Origin: Plotosus lineatus
Taxonomy: Eukaryota > Chordata > Actinopteri > Siluriformes > Plotosidae
Assembly (NCBI GenBank): GCA_024760905.1
Contig: CM045738.1
Span: forward strand, 45,120,797-45,184,796
Reading direction: 5' to 3'
Length of the DNA stretch: 64,000 bases
In this document: positions 12,395 to 23,388 of the stretch, in pieces
Layout of the letters: each line of letters opens with the position of its first letter
How positions within the stretch are numbered: position 1 is the first letter of the stretch
Notes under the pieces: generated by a model
The model's database searches: none
Told to the model about the DNA's origin: nothing
What the model saw: the letters and a program-made list of their open reading frames with translations, nothing else
Position numbers and translations under genes: made by a program

Positions 12395-12395
<1 letters not shown>
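11181..12395. other. Unassigned non-coding stretch
   Basis: About 1.2 kb of relatively unique-looking sequence left of the GT array. No exon of b4galt5 or other gene recognised. Confidence 0.45.
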
Positions 12396-12455
<60 letters not shown>

Positions 12456-12516
12456 ATGCGTGTGGGTATGTGTGAGTGCATGTGTGTGAATGTGTTTGTG
12501 TGTGTTTGTGTGTGCA

Positions 12517-12558
<42 letters not shown>

Positions 12559-12651
12559 TGCATGTCAGCGTGTGTGGTGTGTGTGTGAATGTGGGTGTTC
12601 GTGTGTGTGTGTTTGTGTCTGCATAAATGTTTCTGTGTGTGTGTGAGTGTA

Positions 12652-12693
<42 letters not shown>

Positions 12694-12834
12694 AATGTTT
12701 CTGTGTGCGTGAGTGTGTGTGTGTGTTTGTGTGTGTATAAATGTTTCTGTGTGCGTGGGTGTATGTGTGTGTGTGTGTGAATGTGGGTGTTTGTGTGTGT
12801 GTTTGTGTGTGCATAAATGTTTCTGTGTGCGTGA

Positions 12835-12866
<32 letters not shown>

Positions 12867-12960
12867 CTGCATGTCAGCGTGTGGTGTGTGTGTGTGAATG
12901 TGGGTGTTCGTGTGTGCGTGTTTGTGTCTGCATAAATGTTTCTGTGTGTGTGTGAGTGTA

Positions 12961-13010
<50 letters not shown>

Positions 13011-13035
13011 TGTGTGCATAAATGTTTCTGTGTGC

Positions 13036-13088
<53 letters not shown>

Positions 13089-13192
13089 TGGGTGTTTGTG
13101 TGTGTTTGTGTGTGCATAAATGTTTCTGTGTGCGTGAGTGTATGTGTAGGTGCGTATGTGTGTGTTTTGGTGTGTGTGTGTGTGTGTGTGTT
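12396..13192. repeat. About 800 bp GT-rich compound microsatellite with internal 90-200 bp repeats
   Basis: Mostly GTGTGT, but broken by recurring words (GCATAAATGTTTCTGTGTGC, CATGTCAGCGTGTG, GAATGTGGGTGTT) that repeat in the same order several times. A larger tandem unit is therefore superimposed on the dinucleotide array. Confidence 0.9.
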
Positions 13193-13388
13193 AACGCATC
13201 AGTAAGCACAAGTTATAATAGCACAGTCATAATCCCTGTCCTGATGCCTTCTAACACACATGCGGTGGCATGACGATTATTCTAGGCAGGATACGCGCGT
13301 GATACTGCGACACTCTACGATAGATACCAGTCGGATTGCGCTCTGTGTGTGTGTGTGTGTGTGCGATGGCTCGCGCTGTAACACTCAC

Positions 13389-13494
13389 CGATCCCAGGAG
13401 CGGAGTAGATGAAGTAAAGCACTGATGTAGAGAGAGAGAAGAGGAAGAGCAGCCCGAGGAACGATCTTCTTCTGAACCTCATCTGAGGAGGCAT
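13389..13494 (-). CDS. b4galt5: b4galt5 exon 1 (N-terminus of beta-1,4-galactosyltransferase 5)
   Basis: This exon encodes the first 35 residues plus one base of a type II Golgi membrane protein. B4GALT5 transfers galactose to glucosylceramide or N-glycan acceptors in the Golgi lumen (family knowledge). Seen here: a short basic cytosolic tail (MRFRRRS at residues 5-11), a single signal-anchor helix at about residues 12-30 rich in Leu/Phe/Ser, then YSAPGI, which matches the human YVAPGIV junction as I recall it. The exon ends at a consensus donor (G|GTGAGT on the minus strand, 13388-13381), leaving phase 1, as needed for the following Val. ATGs at 13497, 13494 and 13482 are all in frame; 13494 is chosen because fish homologues start MP. 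Divergent orientation to slc9a8 supports the identity. No further exon was found to the left, so most of the gene is outside the window or unrecognised. Confidence 0.82.
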
Positions 13495-14000
13495 CATCCC
13501 GAAGCGCAGGGGTTCGAGTAATAACAACAGGAATAATAAAAATAAGAACAATAACAATAATAATAATAATAATAATAATAAGGATAATGTTTAAAAAGGG
13601 GGGACGTCGGCGCGCGCGTGCTTGTTACACAGGCTCGCGCTTTTATGAGAAGCCCCTGCTCGTGACGTGTTTCTCGGGAATCCGGAGCCCCTGGAGGAGG
13701 AGGAGGAGGAGGAGGAAGGAGGCGGAGGGGGGAGGGGGGGGCTGCCACCTACTGCTCGGGTGGATCCAACGGAAAAGCCCAGCGGCGCGACTCAGCAGAT
13801 CCCCGAGCTCCACGACATCCTGCTGACGGACGGACTCGAGCAGATAAACAGAAGGAAACGCGGTCACTGGCGCTCGCGGTCAGCTCGAGCGGAGCGTGAA
13901 CGAGTCGGTTCCTTCTTGCCCTCCCTTTTGATCTCCGAATGATTCTTCCCAGAGTCGAGTCGAGTCGAGTCGAGTCGAATTGATGAATCATCGAGTCATC
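13495..14000 (-). promoter_or_regulatory. GC-rich 5' flank of b4galt5 (probable promoter and 5' UTR)
   Basis: Upstream of the b4galt5 start on the minus strand the composition changes abruptly to GC- and CpG-rich sequence (for example the GCGCGCGCG run near 13612), unlike the AT-rich surroundings. It holds an AAT/ATT microsatellite (about 13556-13580), a polypurine GGA tract (about 13693-13742) and five tandem GAGTC units (about 13952-13978). No TATA box was recognised. The extent of promoter versus 5' UTR cannot be resolved without transcript data. Confidence 0.5.
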
Positions 14001-14159
14001 GAATCCGGAAGTGAACCATCCGTTGCGGTTGAGGACGATTTCAACGCACGAGTCTTTTACGTTCAGCCGCTTCAGCGCATGCGTAACAAGCACTGCTGTA
14101 ACGTTTACATTTATGACATTTAATAGGCACATTTATCCCATGTATCAGAAACGTAAATA

Positions 14160-14322
14160 CATTATTACCTCATTTTATTGTACAACTGAGTAGTTGAGGG
14201 TGAATTTGGGCCTTGATCAAGTGCCAAACTGGGAGGAGCTGATGGTACTGGGTCGCGAACCCCCAAGCTTCTGACGAGGAACCTACAACTTCAGCTACTG
14301 AGACACTGCTGCCCTCTATAGT
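14160..14322 (-). mobile_element. Fragment of tRNA-derived SINE (V-SINE-like)
   Basis: Contains GGGCCTTGATCAAGTGCC and CGAACCCCCAAGCTTCTGAC, resembling the head and centre of the SINE at 39155-39335 in opposite orientation. Degenerate. Confidence 0.45.
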
Positions 14323-14408
14323 GTAATGCATCATAACCAACTGTACACCTGGTCATAATAGGCTGTTATAGATATGGCTTGCATTAAAAAATATATTGTT
14401 TATTTTCA

Positions 14409-14439
<31 letters not shown>

Positions 14440-14478
14440 GTTATTATTGAAAGAGAGAAATTTCGTAATTATGTAATT

Positions 14479-14799
14479 CAGGGAATCCCTCACTTTCCAT
14501 GGTTAATTGGGACCGAGATCCCTCCCACGACCACCGAATTCTGCGAAGTAGGATCGACCCCCCTGACTGTGTACGTACATGTATATGTGTATATAATATC
14601 AATAAATACATATTCAACATTATAAATGCTTATAATAACAATTAAACATTAAAAATAATTCATAAGATGTAAGTAAATAAAATATAAACACACACACACA
14701 CACACACACACACAGACGACTGCGCACACAGATGTGCACCGCACATAAAAATGTAGGTATTTTTGTTGAGGGGTTTTGGGTTGTTTTTGGTTTTGTTTG

Positions 14800-14833
<34 letters not shown>

Positions 14834-14970
14834 ATAACTGGTCTTGTTTTGTGGCATTTCCCTATTCTTCATTAATTTCCTTATTTTTTGATCAAATTGA
14901 ATATATATTTTTTAAACCGAGATGCACTGAAGCCGCATGAATTGAAGCGCGAAGCAGCGAGGGATCCCTG
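14479..14970. mobile_element. MITE family T3
   Basis: Ends CAGGGAATCCCTCACTTTCC and CAGCGAGGGATCCCTG. TA follows the right end. Internal poly-T and CA microsatellite. No coding capacity. Confidence 0.8.
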
Positions 14971-15219
14971 TATATCACACGCATGATTCTGTGCTCACAC
15001 GTGTGATAAAGGACGCCTTCTAGATAGCACTGTCACTTCACAATAAGAAGGTTTTGAGTTCAAATCTCAGAGTATTTCTCTATGGAGTTCGGAGTTATCT
15101 TCTTTCGGTGTCGGCATGAGTTTCCTCTGGGTATTCATTCCAGTTTCCTCCAACAGTCCAAAGACATGCATGCACATCAGGTGAATGGTCAACTCTGAAT
15201 CACAGGTAAGTGTGAATTT

Positions 15220-15220
15220 A

Positions 15221-15267
<47 letters not shown>

Positions 15268-15304
15268 TACACACACAACACACACACACACGCACACACT
15301 CACC

Positions 15305-15338
<34 letters not shown>

Positions 15339-15419
15339 TACACACACACTCTCGCCCACACACACGCCAAGACACACACACACACACACACACGCACACG
15401 CCGCACACACACACACACG

Positions 15420-15488
<69 letters not shown>

Positions 15489-15489
15489 G

Positions 15490-15536
<47 letters not shown>

Positions 15537-15553
15537 TCATACACGCACACACA

Positions 15554-15600
<47 letters not shown>

Positions 15601-15613
15601 GCCCACACACACG

Positions 15614-15674
<61 letters not shown>

Positions 15675-15763
15675 GCACACACACACACACACACGCACAC
15701 ACATACACACACACACGCACACACATACACACACACACACGCACACACGCACACACACACACT
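15220..15763. repeat. About 540 bp (CA)n-rich array
   Basis: CA dinucleotide tract with CG and TA interruptions. All long frames over it are cysteine/valine or threonine/histidine artefacts. Confidence 0.95.
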
Positions 15764-16741
15764 AGTAACAGTCTTTTCAGAGAAAGAAATGAAATTATGC
15801 ACAACTTTTGGGAAAATAAAAACCTTTTCCCAATATTCTCTCAATTCCATTATAAACACGCAGTTTGCAGAGCGAGGAGACGGAACCCAGGATTAAGAAT
15901 TAGTGAATAGTGGATTTCAGGAGTTCACTCATTCGAATGATTCGGTTCAAATGATCCAATTCAGTGAAATGACTCATGTTGCCGACTGATTCCTTCCCCT
16001 CACCTTTTTGAGTTTTACAGCAGCAGGGTTGCCAGATTGGACTTTTTTGTAAATGTTATTAAATTTGTAATTAAATAAACAAATTACGAATAGCGTTAGA
16101 TTGAATCAACATTGCTTTGTGTACATTAAGATGTTCTGTTGTCAGGGATCAGATTGATCTTGTGGTGTTTACAGGAAACACTGGCACAGGAAGAGATTTG
16201 CCTTTTTTGCTCTTAGGCTATACAGTATTGTATTCAATTATGATGTTATGCTGTGATGATGATAACAATAAAGTGGATTTTATGAGGACTGCTTGCATGC
16301 ACGAGGTTCTCATAAAACAAGAAACTGTCTTTCCGAATGAGTTTGAGTCCCAGGTTCAAGGGCGTCTGAGTGTGGGGTTTGGATGTTCTTATCTGTGCTT
16401 TTATGGTTTCCTCTTTGTGGTTGGGTTTCCTGCCACAGTGACGCACACATTAAGCCAGTAGGTGGCTGTTTCCAATCTCAACTTGCCAGCAGATGTGTGT
16501 GCGTGCAGGCCATGCAGTAGATTAGAAAGCTGTTCAGGGTGTACTCTGCCCTTTCCCAGTTTCAGCTGATAGGCTCCAGCCTCCCCATGGCCCAAGTAGG
16601 ATCATTCGGCTTGGAAAATAAATTAATTAATCAATAAATGGATTGCGTTGCTGTTGCTGCACATACTAGTATCAAAAATATGTAGAATTATTGAGACGGT
16701 GAAAAATAAATCTGATATAAAATAGATAGTAGATGTAGATA
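15764..16741. other. Intergenic; SINE S3 remnant at 16395-16600
   Basis: Non-coding. The right part (GTTTCCTGCCACAGTGACGC, AGCTGTTCAGGGTGTACTCT) is a diverged S3-type SINE. Confidence 0.45.
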
Positions 16742-17101
16742 GAGCAGTGATGGTCTAGTGGTATAGGGTGCAGGATCGCTGATCCTAAGGTTGGGGGGTT
16801 CGAGTCCCACTCTCCACAAGGTTGTCACTGCCCACCCCCACCCCCCTTCCCCCCAGTGCAGCTAACTGGGTTATCAAAGGCGGGCCATGTATGTCATTGT
16901 CTATGGTGGGAGGTTCATGTAAAAGAACCATTGCTGACTTTCGTAAAGAGGGGCTGCAAAGCCGTCCGCGTGTTTCTGTCCCGCGCTAAAGTGTTGTGTC
17001 AGGAAGGGCATCCGATGTAAAAACCTACGCTAAATCAAACGTGTGAATCATTCGCTGTCGTGACCCCTTATAAAAAAAGGTGAAAAGCCAAAAGGAAATC
17101 T
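16742..17101 (+). mobile_element. SINE family S1, near full length
   Basis: A-box-like TGGTCTAGTGGTATAGGG, B-box GGTTCGAGTCC, body GTAAAAGAACCATTGCTGAC, tail GTCGTGACCCC then GAAAAGCCAAAAGGAAA. The tail resembles the 3' end of the RTE LINE in this window. Confidence 0.88.
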
Positions 17102-17279
17102 CAGTAGATAGATAGCTGCGGGGTTTTTTAAAAATCCTGATCCAAAAAGTCATGCAACATTTGTGCTAATTTAATATTTATGAAGTTCAATGTGGAGGCA
17201 AAATAATATAAAGATACTCAACCAGAACTGATAAATTAGCCATGAGCTAAATAAAGGAACAGCATTGTGTGTGTTTGTG

Positions 17280-17286
17280 TGTGAGT

Positions 17287-17338
<52 letters not shown>
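17280..17338. repeat. (GT)n(GA)n microsatellite
   Basis: Short GTGTGAGT transition into a pure GA run. Confidence 0.9.
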
Positions 17339-17341
<3 letters not shown>

Positions 17342-17506
17342 GTAATGAATTGCTTGGCTAACCCTCACTCTACATACACTACATTTCCACTGAAAGACGA
17401 GCATGTTGAGTCACGTCGAACATGATATTAAAATATTTTCTTTAGGCAGGTATATTCAATTAAGCCTCAAGGAAGAAACTGTCTGATTTATGTTTCATGA
17501 AGGACA

Positions 17507-17507
<1 letters not shown>

Positions 17508-17552
<45 letters not shown>
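17508..17552. repeat. (GT)n microsatellite
   Basis: Pure GT run. Confidence 0.95.
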
Positions 17553-17555
<3 letters not shown>

Positions 17556-17617
17556 AAGGAAATGAGTTCTACCTACATGGTTAGTTACATACTGAACAAT
17601 GTGGAGGATATTAAAAT

Positions 17618-17935
17618 ATGTCTTCTTTTTCTTCTTTTCCTTTCAGCTTTCCCCTTCAGGGGTCACCCCAGTGAATCATCTGCCTCCATCTCACCCTATC
17701 CTCTGCGTCTTCTACTCTTACACCAACTACCTTCATGTCCTCCTTCACCACGTCCATAAATCTTCTCTTTGGTCTTCCTCTGGGCCTTCTGCCTGGTAGT
17801 TCCAACCTCAGCATCCTACTACCAATATACTCACTATCCCTCCTCTGTACATGTCCAAACCATCTCAATCTAGCCTCTCTGACTTTGTCTCCAAAAAACA
17901 TGTAAGATGTGCTGTCTCTTTGATGTACTCATTGG
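17618..17935 (-). mobile_element. RTE-clade LINE, 3' fragment
   Basis: Minus-strand translation gives [20 protein letters not shown] and the final RWRQMIHWGDP, the C-terminus of the RTE polyprotein seen in the other copies. Truncated at its 5' side. Confidence 0.82.
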
Positions 17936-18037
17936 AGGATACATATATATGTATATATATATATATGCCGAGAATTATATAATTTACATATTTTTAATAT
18001 CCTCCAATGACTACATCAGAGGGACAGCACATGTTAG

Positions 18038-18039
18038 AA

Positions 18040-18113
<74 letters not shown>
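18038..18113. repeat. (TA)n microsatellite
   Basis: TA run lying between a small inverted RTE fragment and a SINE. Confidence 0.95.
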
Positions 18114-18116
<3 letters not shown>

Positions 18117-18118
18117 AT

Positions 18119-18462
18119 GTCTTCCTTTCGGCTTTTTCCCTTTTACTCGGGAGTCGCCACAGCGAATCGTCTGATTCGCACGTTTGATTTGGCAGAGGTT
18201 TTTACGTCGGATGCCCTTCCTGTCACAACCCTTTTAGCGAGGGACAGAAACACGCTGACGACTTTGCAGCTACTCTTTACGAAAGTCAGCAATGGTTCTT
18301 TTACATGCCTCTCACCATAGACAGTGAGAGACATGGCCCGCCTTTGATAACCCAGTTAGCTGCACTGGGGGGGACAGTGACAACCTTGTGGACAGTGGGA
18401 CTTGAACCCCCAACCTTTTTTGGATCAGCGATCCAGCGCCCTATACCACCACCACTGCCCCT
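18119..18462 (-). mobile_element. SINE family S1, full length
   Basis: Tail CTTCCTTTCGGCTTTTTCCC at left; at right B-box GGACTTGAACCCCCAACC (complement) and head GGGGCAGTGGTGGTGG. The (TA)n(GA)n array is at the head side. Confidence 0.88.
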
Positions 18463-18464
18463 AA

Positions 18465-18470
<6 letters not shown>

Positions 18471-18544
<74 letters not shown>
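18471..18544. repeat. (TA)n(GA)n microsatellite
   Basis: TA run followed by GA run, immediately at the head end of a SINE. Confidence 0.93.
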
Positions 18545-19176
18545 CTTGTAAACTGGTGTGTGTATAAACATTCCATCAGTTTGGAACGCTAATAGGAAAC
18601 CATATATGGACTTTTATATTAGAAAGTTAGCTTTGACCTTGAATGAAAGTGAGAGATGAAACTCCAGCTATCTTGTAAATTGTTCAAACAAGAGAATGGG
18701 AGGGTTTTTTTTTTTTGTTCAGTATGGTATATATACTATAGAACATCAGATGTGTAGATAGGACATTAAAACCAATACCAAATAAGGAATATTTCTACAT
18801 TATCCATGCTGTGTTTCTTACAGTCCAGAGATTTAGGTCTATGAGTTATTTCTGTGTTTTTTTCATTCAACGTGCTCTGATAGACATCACGTTTATGTAT
18901 CAGACCTAGAAACCTAAACAACTTGAAATGAGCTTAAAAATCAGAATGCATTGTGTATACTGAATAATTTATGTACAGTGTTATATACATCTACAGCCCC
19001 TCTGTAAACAATATAGCTTTTTTATGGAAATAAAGTAAAGCACTCTTTAAAGTGATCTGTAAATTTACAGTAAACGTTCACAGTACATTCTGAATGTTTA
19101 TGCATTATTAGCTTCATCCAAAGTGAGATGAATTGAAGAGATGCCTGAATGGGGTGTAAAGTGTACATTATACAGC

Positions 19177-19244
<68 letters not shown>

Positions 19245-19832
19245 GATGTCTGTATAATAAAACAGAGGGATGTAGATTACAGTTTAAGCTTGATACTGTG
19301 TGTTGTTGTATCGGTTATGATGCTGAGCAGAACCCCAGCCCTGGGGCCGTTTGGGTGTCAGAACAGGCTCTGTTCTAATCTTATAAAACTGAACAATTTG
19401 AGTTTGCATTGAAGCTCAGGTTGAATTTTTACAGCTGTCAGAAAAACGTCCTCCCTGTGTTGATGGAGACAGTCTGGCAGAGTGTAAAGATCCGTAAGAC
19501 ATGCCTGGGGACCACTGAGTACACATGCACATCAGAACATGAAACCAGAACCTCCTGTCAACTTTTAATCCCATTTTACACTTCATACAGTATAATAAGG
19601 GAATTGAGAGAAGATATAGAAAATATCCATTTATTGCAATTTGTAGGATTCAGGATTCAGGATTTTTAAAGCTGTTTGTGTTTTTTATACACATAGGAAT
19701 TCTTGTGAGGTTATTCACAGGAGTTGAGTTACAAACAGAAAATAAGGCTCAAATCAACAACAGACAAACTGCTATAAAATAAACACATAAAAATTCTATA
19801 TCTAAAAGGACCATACACAGACCCAGTAAACA

Positions 19833-19882
<50 letters not shown>

Positions 19883-20137
19883 GGAGACAATTAACCTAAT
19901 GTGCATGCCTTTGGACTATTGGAGGAAACCAGATAACCTGGAGGAAACCCATGCAAGCATGAGGAGTAAATGCCAACTCCACCCAGAAACGGCCTTGCTG
20001 ACCTGTTTCCAGAACCTTCTTGCTCTGAGGTGGACGTGCCAGCTGCTACATCAATTTGATTACTCGTGTACCGTGATGTGAGGAAGAAACATGTGCAGCA
20101 CGTGAATTTTTCTGATTTTACATTTCTACATGAACTC
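18545..20137. other. Intergenic, largely unassigned
   Basis: Contains the CA array at 19177, an AAT array at 19838-19880 and an S3-like SINE fragment at 19885-20045 (GCATGCCTTTGGACTATTGG, AGGAAACCCATGCAAGC). No coding evidence. Confidence 0.45.
19177..19242. repeat. (CA)n microsatellite
   Basis: Pure CA array. An AAT/AATA array follows at 19838-19880. Confidence 0.95.
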
Positions 20138-20152
20138 AGAGGGACAAGTGAC

Positions 20153-20502
20153 TTCTTCTTCTCTTTCTTTCGGCTTTCCCCTTTTTTCCAGGGGTCGCCA
20201 CAGCAAAGCATCTGATTCGCATGCTTGATTTGACGTAGGTTTTTACATCGGATGCTCTTCCTGACACAAGCCTTTAGCAAGGGGCAGAAACACGCTGACG
20301 GCTATGCAGCTCCTCTTGTCAAAAGTCAGCGATGGTTCTTTGACATGAACCGCTCACCATAGACAGTGAGAGACATGGCCTGCCTTTGATAACCCAGTTA
20401 GCTGCACTGGGAGAACAGTGACACCTATGTGGCGGCTGGGACTCGAACCCCCAACCTTAGGATCAGCGATCCAGCGCCCTTTACCACCAGGCCACCACTG
20501 CC
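20153..20502 (-). mobile_element. SINE family S1 with 15-bp target duplication
   Basis: Full S1 order from RTE-like tail to tRNA-like head. Flanked by AGAGGGACAAGTGAC (20138-20152) and AGAGGGACACATGAC (20503-20517), which differ at two positions, so the insertion is moderately old. Confidence 0.9.
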
Positions 20503-21029
20503 AGAGGGACACATGACATCATATGAAAAAAATATGACAATTACAACAACAGTACAATTAAAAAAGTGAAAACTATTTCATTAGTGAGAACAGGAAGTGA
20601 TTTACACAGATCTTTAATAACATTGACTTTAATTATAAATGAATAGAAGTATGACACAATATTTATTAAATTATTTAAATATAATTATTGGGAAAACGCT
20701 GTAAAATACTTGGGGATGGTTTTAGGAAAATAATCAACTTCAGGAAGTAAGAGTGAATCTTAATACCGTTCTAATTCAATTGAAAAAAAAAAGAAAGACA
20801 CAAACTAAATTTTGAGTGAAATGAAATAATATGGAATACAAACTGTATTTATATCTTATCAGGCCGGAAAATACTGACACAGAAGGAATTATTTGTATTA
20901 GACTTGCTTTCCAATTGTGGTGTCATTATTGGTTATTTATTATATTTACAGTTTATTCACCTAATTTTTGTTCTCATTAAAAAGTGCATATGGTAAACAT
21001 TTTTTAGATAATATCTCACTGGTTTGACG

Positions 21030-21350
21030 CGACCACGCCCACTTTTACGGCTGTACGACAGCGTGGCACTTAGCATTCTGGGAAATGTAGTATACCGCAC
21101 AGAGATTATTAGTTAAAATATTTGTCGGCTATAATGTTATAAAACTTGACACAAGAAATTGCACTAAAATGTAAAATAAACAAATCAAGTTGTCCATGTT
21201 ATCTTTTAATTTCAATTAAATTCTGAATATATTGTGTAGAATTTAATGTTGAACTACATTTCCCACATATTATCAATTTTGTGACAGAAGCTGTGACGTG
21301 GCGGATGTACAGCCGGATAGATTAGCATGCCGAGTTTAAATGGGAATGAT
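21030..21350 (+). promoter_or_regulatory. Probable slc9a8 promoter with paired ZNF143/SBS motifs
   Basis: Just upstream of the first coding exon are two opposed copies of the vertebrate SBS (ZNF143/THAP11) promoter motif. At 21073-21091 the minus strand reads ACTACATTTCCCAGAATGC, a close fit to the consensus. At 21253-21265 the plus strand reads ACTACATTTCCCA, a half-length match. A CACCC-type CCACGCCCAC lies near 21040, a CRE-like GTGACGTG at 21293-21300 and a CCGGAT ETS-like core near 21313. The position 80-310 bp before the ATG fits a TATA-less housekeeping promoter. The motif matches are seen; function is inferred. Confidence 0.55.
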
Positions 21351-21382
21351 TACTTTATTTGTTGTTATTGTGGTATTTAACA

Positions 21383-21603
21383 ATGAGTCCAGTAGGTAGA
21401 GGTGTAGTTTTGTTTTTAGTGCTTTTGTTATGTCTTGTGTGGCAGTGTGAATGTGATGACACGCTTGCTGAGTTTCACCAACAGCGGACGAGCCAGGAGA
21501 ACCGTGGTCAACAAAAACAACAAACACAAACAAAAATATCCACCGGTGAAGGAGAAAACCGCAGAGAAGACGAAAACCAAGACCAACAATTCGACCCTCG
21601 CAG
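21383..21603 (+). CDS. slc9a8: slc9a8 exon 1: signal peptide and luminal N-terminus of NHE8
   Basis: This exon encodes residues 1-73 plus two bases. SLC9A8 is an electroneutral Na+/H+ exchanger of Golgi, endosomes and epithelial apical membrane. The ATG at 21383 opens a clear signal peptide (hydrophobic core VVLFLVLLLCLVW, followed by QCEC), then about 45 residues of Gln/Glu/Asn/Lys-rich sequence ending FDPR. The donor at 21604 (AG|GTAGTT) leaves phase 2, and exon 2 supplies the third base, giving Arg. An upstream in-frame ATG at 21359 would add MLLLWYLT; the 21383 start gives the better signal peptide. Human NHE8, as I recall it, begins with a much shorter segment without this stretch, so the N-terminus is the least certain part of the model. 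The nine exons found total 1041 nt in one uninterrupted frame. Confidence 0.68.
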
Positions 21604-21699
21604 GTAGTTGTGTCTGTGTTTTACTACGTCATCTCAGCACAACATTTACTCAGAGTCACTCCAGCAATCTGAATATAAACTCAGACTGATAATATAAGT

Positions 21700-22625
21700 A
21701 CACTAACAGGCTATTAAACTATTCTGCACCCAATCTAGTGCACCACACAGGGCACTAAACCCTTCTGCACCCAATCTAGTGTGCTACACAGGGCACTAAA
21801 TCCTTCTGCACCCTGTCTAGTGCAGTACACAGGTTACTAAACCCTTCTGCACCCTATCTAGTGCACTACACAGGGCACTAAACACTTCTGCACTCTATGC
21901 AGTGCACTACACAGGGTACTAAACACTTCTGCACTCAATCTAGTGCACTACACAGGGAACTAAACACTTCTGCACCCTATCTAGTGTGCTACACAGGGCA
22001 CTAAATCCTTCTGCACCCTGTCTAGTGCGGTACACAGGTTACTAAACTCTTCTGCACCCTATCTAGTGCACTACACAGGGCACTAAACCCTTCTGCACCC
22101 AATCTAGTGTGCTACACAGGGCACTAAATCCTTCTGCACCCTGTCTAGTGCAGTACACAGGTTACTAAACCCTTCTGCACCCTGTCTAGTGCAGTACACA
22201 GGTTACTAAACTCTTCTGCACCCTATCTAGTGCACTACACAGGGCACTAAACACTTCTGCACTCTATCTAGTGCACTACACAGGGCACTAAACACTTCTG
22301 CACTCTATCTAGTGCACTACACAGGGTACTAAACTCTTCTGCACTCAATCTAGTGTACTACACAGGGCACTAAACCCTTCTGCACCCTGTCTAGTGCAGT
22401 ACACAGGGTACTAAACTCTTCTACACCATTTCTTGTTCACTACACAGGGCAGTAAACACTTCTGCATCCTATCTAGGGCACTACACAGGTACTATACGTT
22501 TTGGCAAACCATTTAGTGCACTAGACAAGGTATTAAATTCTGCATCCTATCTAGTGCACTATACTGTGTACTAAAATCTTCTGCACCCTGTCAAGTGCAC
22601 TATTCAGTGTTCGAAACTCTTGGTG
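21700..22625. repeat. 41-bp minisatellite in slc9a8 intron 1, about 22 units
   Basis: Period 41, consensus approximately ACTAAACACTTCTGCACCCT then ATCTAGTGCACTACACAGGGC. It starts about 100 bp after the exon 1 donor. Units degrade towards the right end (22440-22625). Confidence 0.93.
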
Positions 22626-22751
22626 TAGTTCATTGCAGATATATGTTTTAAAATGGCCAACTGAATTATTTTTGACTTTTATGTATACAGCATGATTTAT
22701 GTGTCTGTGATGTTCTTGGACACGGAAAGCTAAATTAGAAAAACATTTTAA

Positions 22752-22885
22752 CCGTCAGCATGTTTCTGTCCCTTGCTAAAGGGTTGTGACAGGAAGGGCA
22801 TCCGACATAAAAGCCTATGCCAAATCAAGTTGATTCGCTGTGGCGACCCCTGAGAAAAGGGAAAAAGCCAAAAGGAAAGAAGATG
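22752..22885 (+). mobile_element. SINE family S1, 3' half only
   Basis: Begins at GTCAGCATGTTTCTGTCCC and ends GAAAAAGCCAAAAGGAAAG. A 5'-truncated insertion in slc9a8 intron 1. Confidence 0.82.
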
Positions 22886-23388
22886 ATTTTTCCCATGATC
22901 ATAGTAGCTATGTTGTTGTCAGAGCCATTGGGCCCTGGTAGTCTCCCAAGGCCACTTGGTCTCAGGGAAGGGGTCAGAAAAAGAGTGATTCAAAGACCTT
23001 TATGGAGCTGTGCCAAGAATTGAAGACAACTCCAGGAGTGGACAAGGCCAACCGGGGCACCCCTTTGGAGCCAGGTCTGGGGGTAAGCATGGAGTGCTCA
23101 GTCAGGCTTGGCCCAAATAAGCCACAAAAAGCCACCATAAGAAGCCACCACACTTTGGTCCACCACCTGCAAAGATGCCCTCCTCGACCTGGTGTCGCCA
23201 TGGTTCGTCTCCACGGTTCTGGTGTCTTCGGTTAAGTGGAGGAAAGTGGATGGCATCAGATAAAATGAAATAACATAAACCGACTGAATTGTGAATCGAA
23301 TCAACTCAATGTGAAATGAACGAGATTAGATTCTCTTGATTCAAATTCATGTTTATTTATTTGTAACATTTTTTCTCTTTTCATGTAG

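Noticed and set aside
12324..13209. His/Thr-rich and Cys/Val-rich frames
   Set aside because: Translation of GT/CA dinucleotide arrays. The same applies to 3527-4165, 8675-9099 and 15067-15910.
13494..13748. Pro-rich frame in the b4galt5 5' flank
   Set aside because: It comes from GGA/CCT simple sequence in the promoter region and lacks any support.
16742..16830. Functional tRNA gene
   Set aside because: The A-box and B-box are the head of an S1 SINE. No acceptor stem closes and the same head recurs in many SINE copies.
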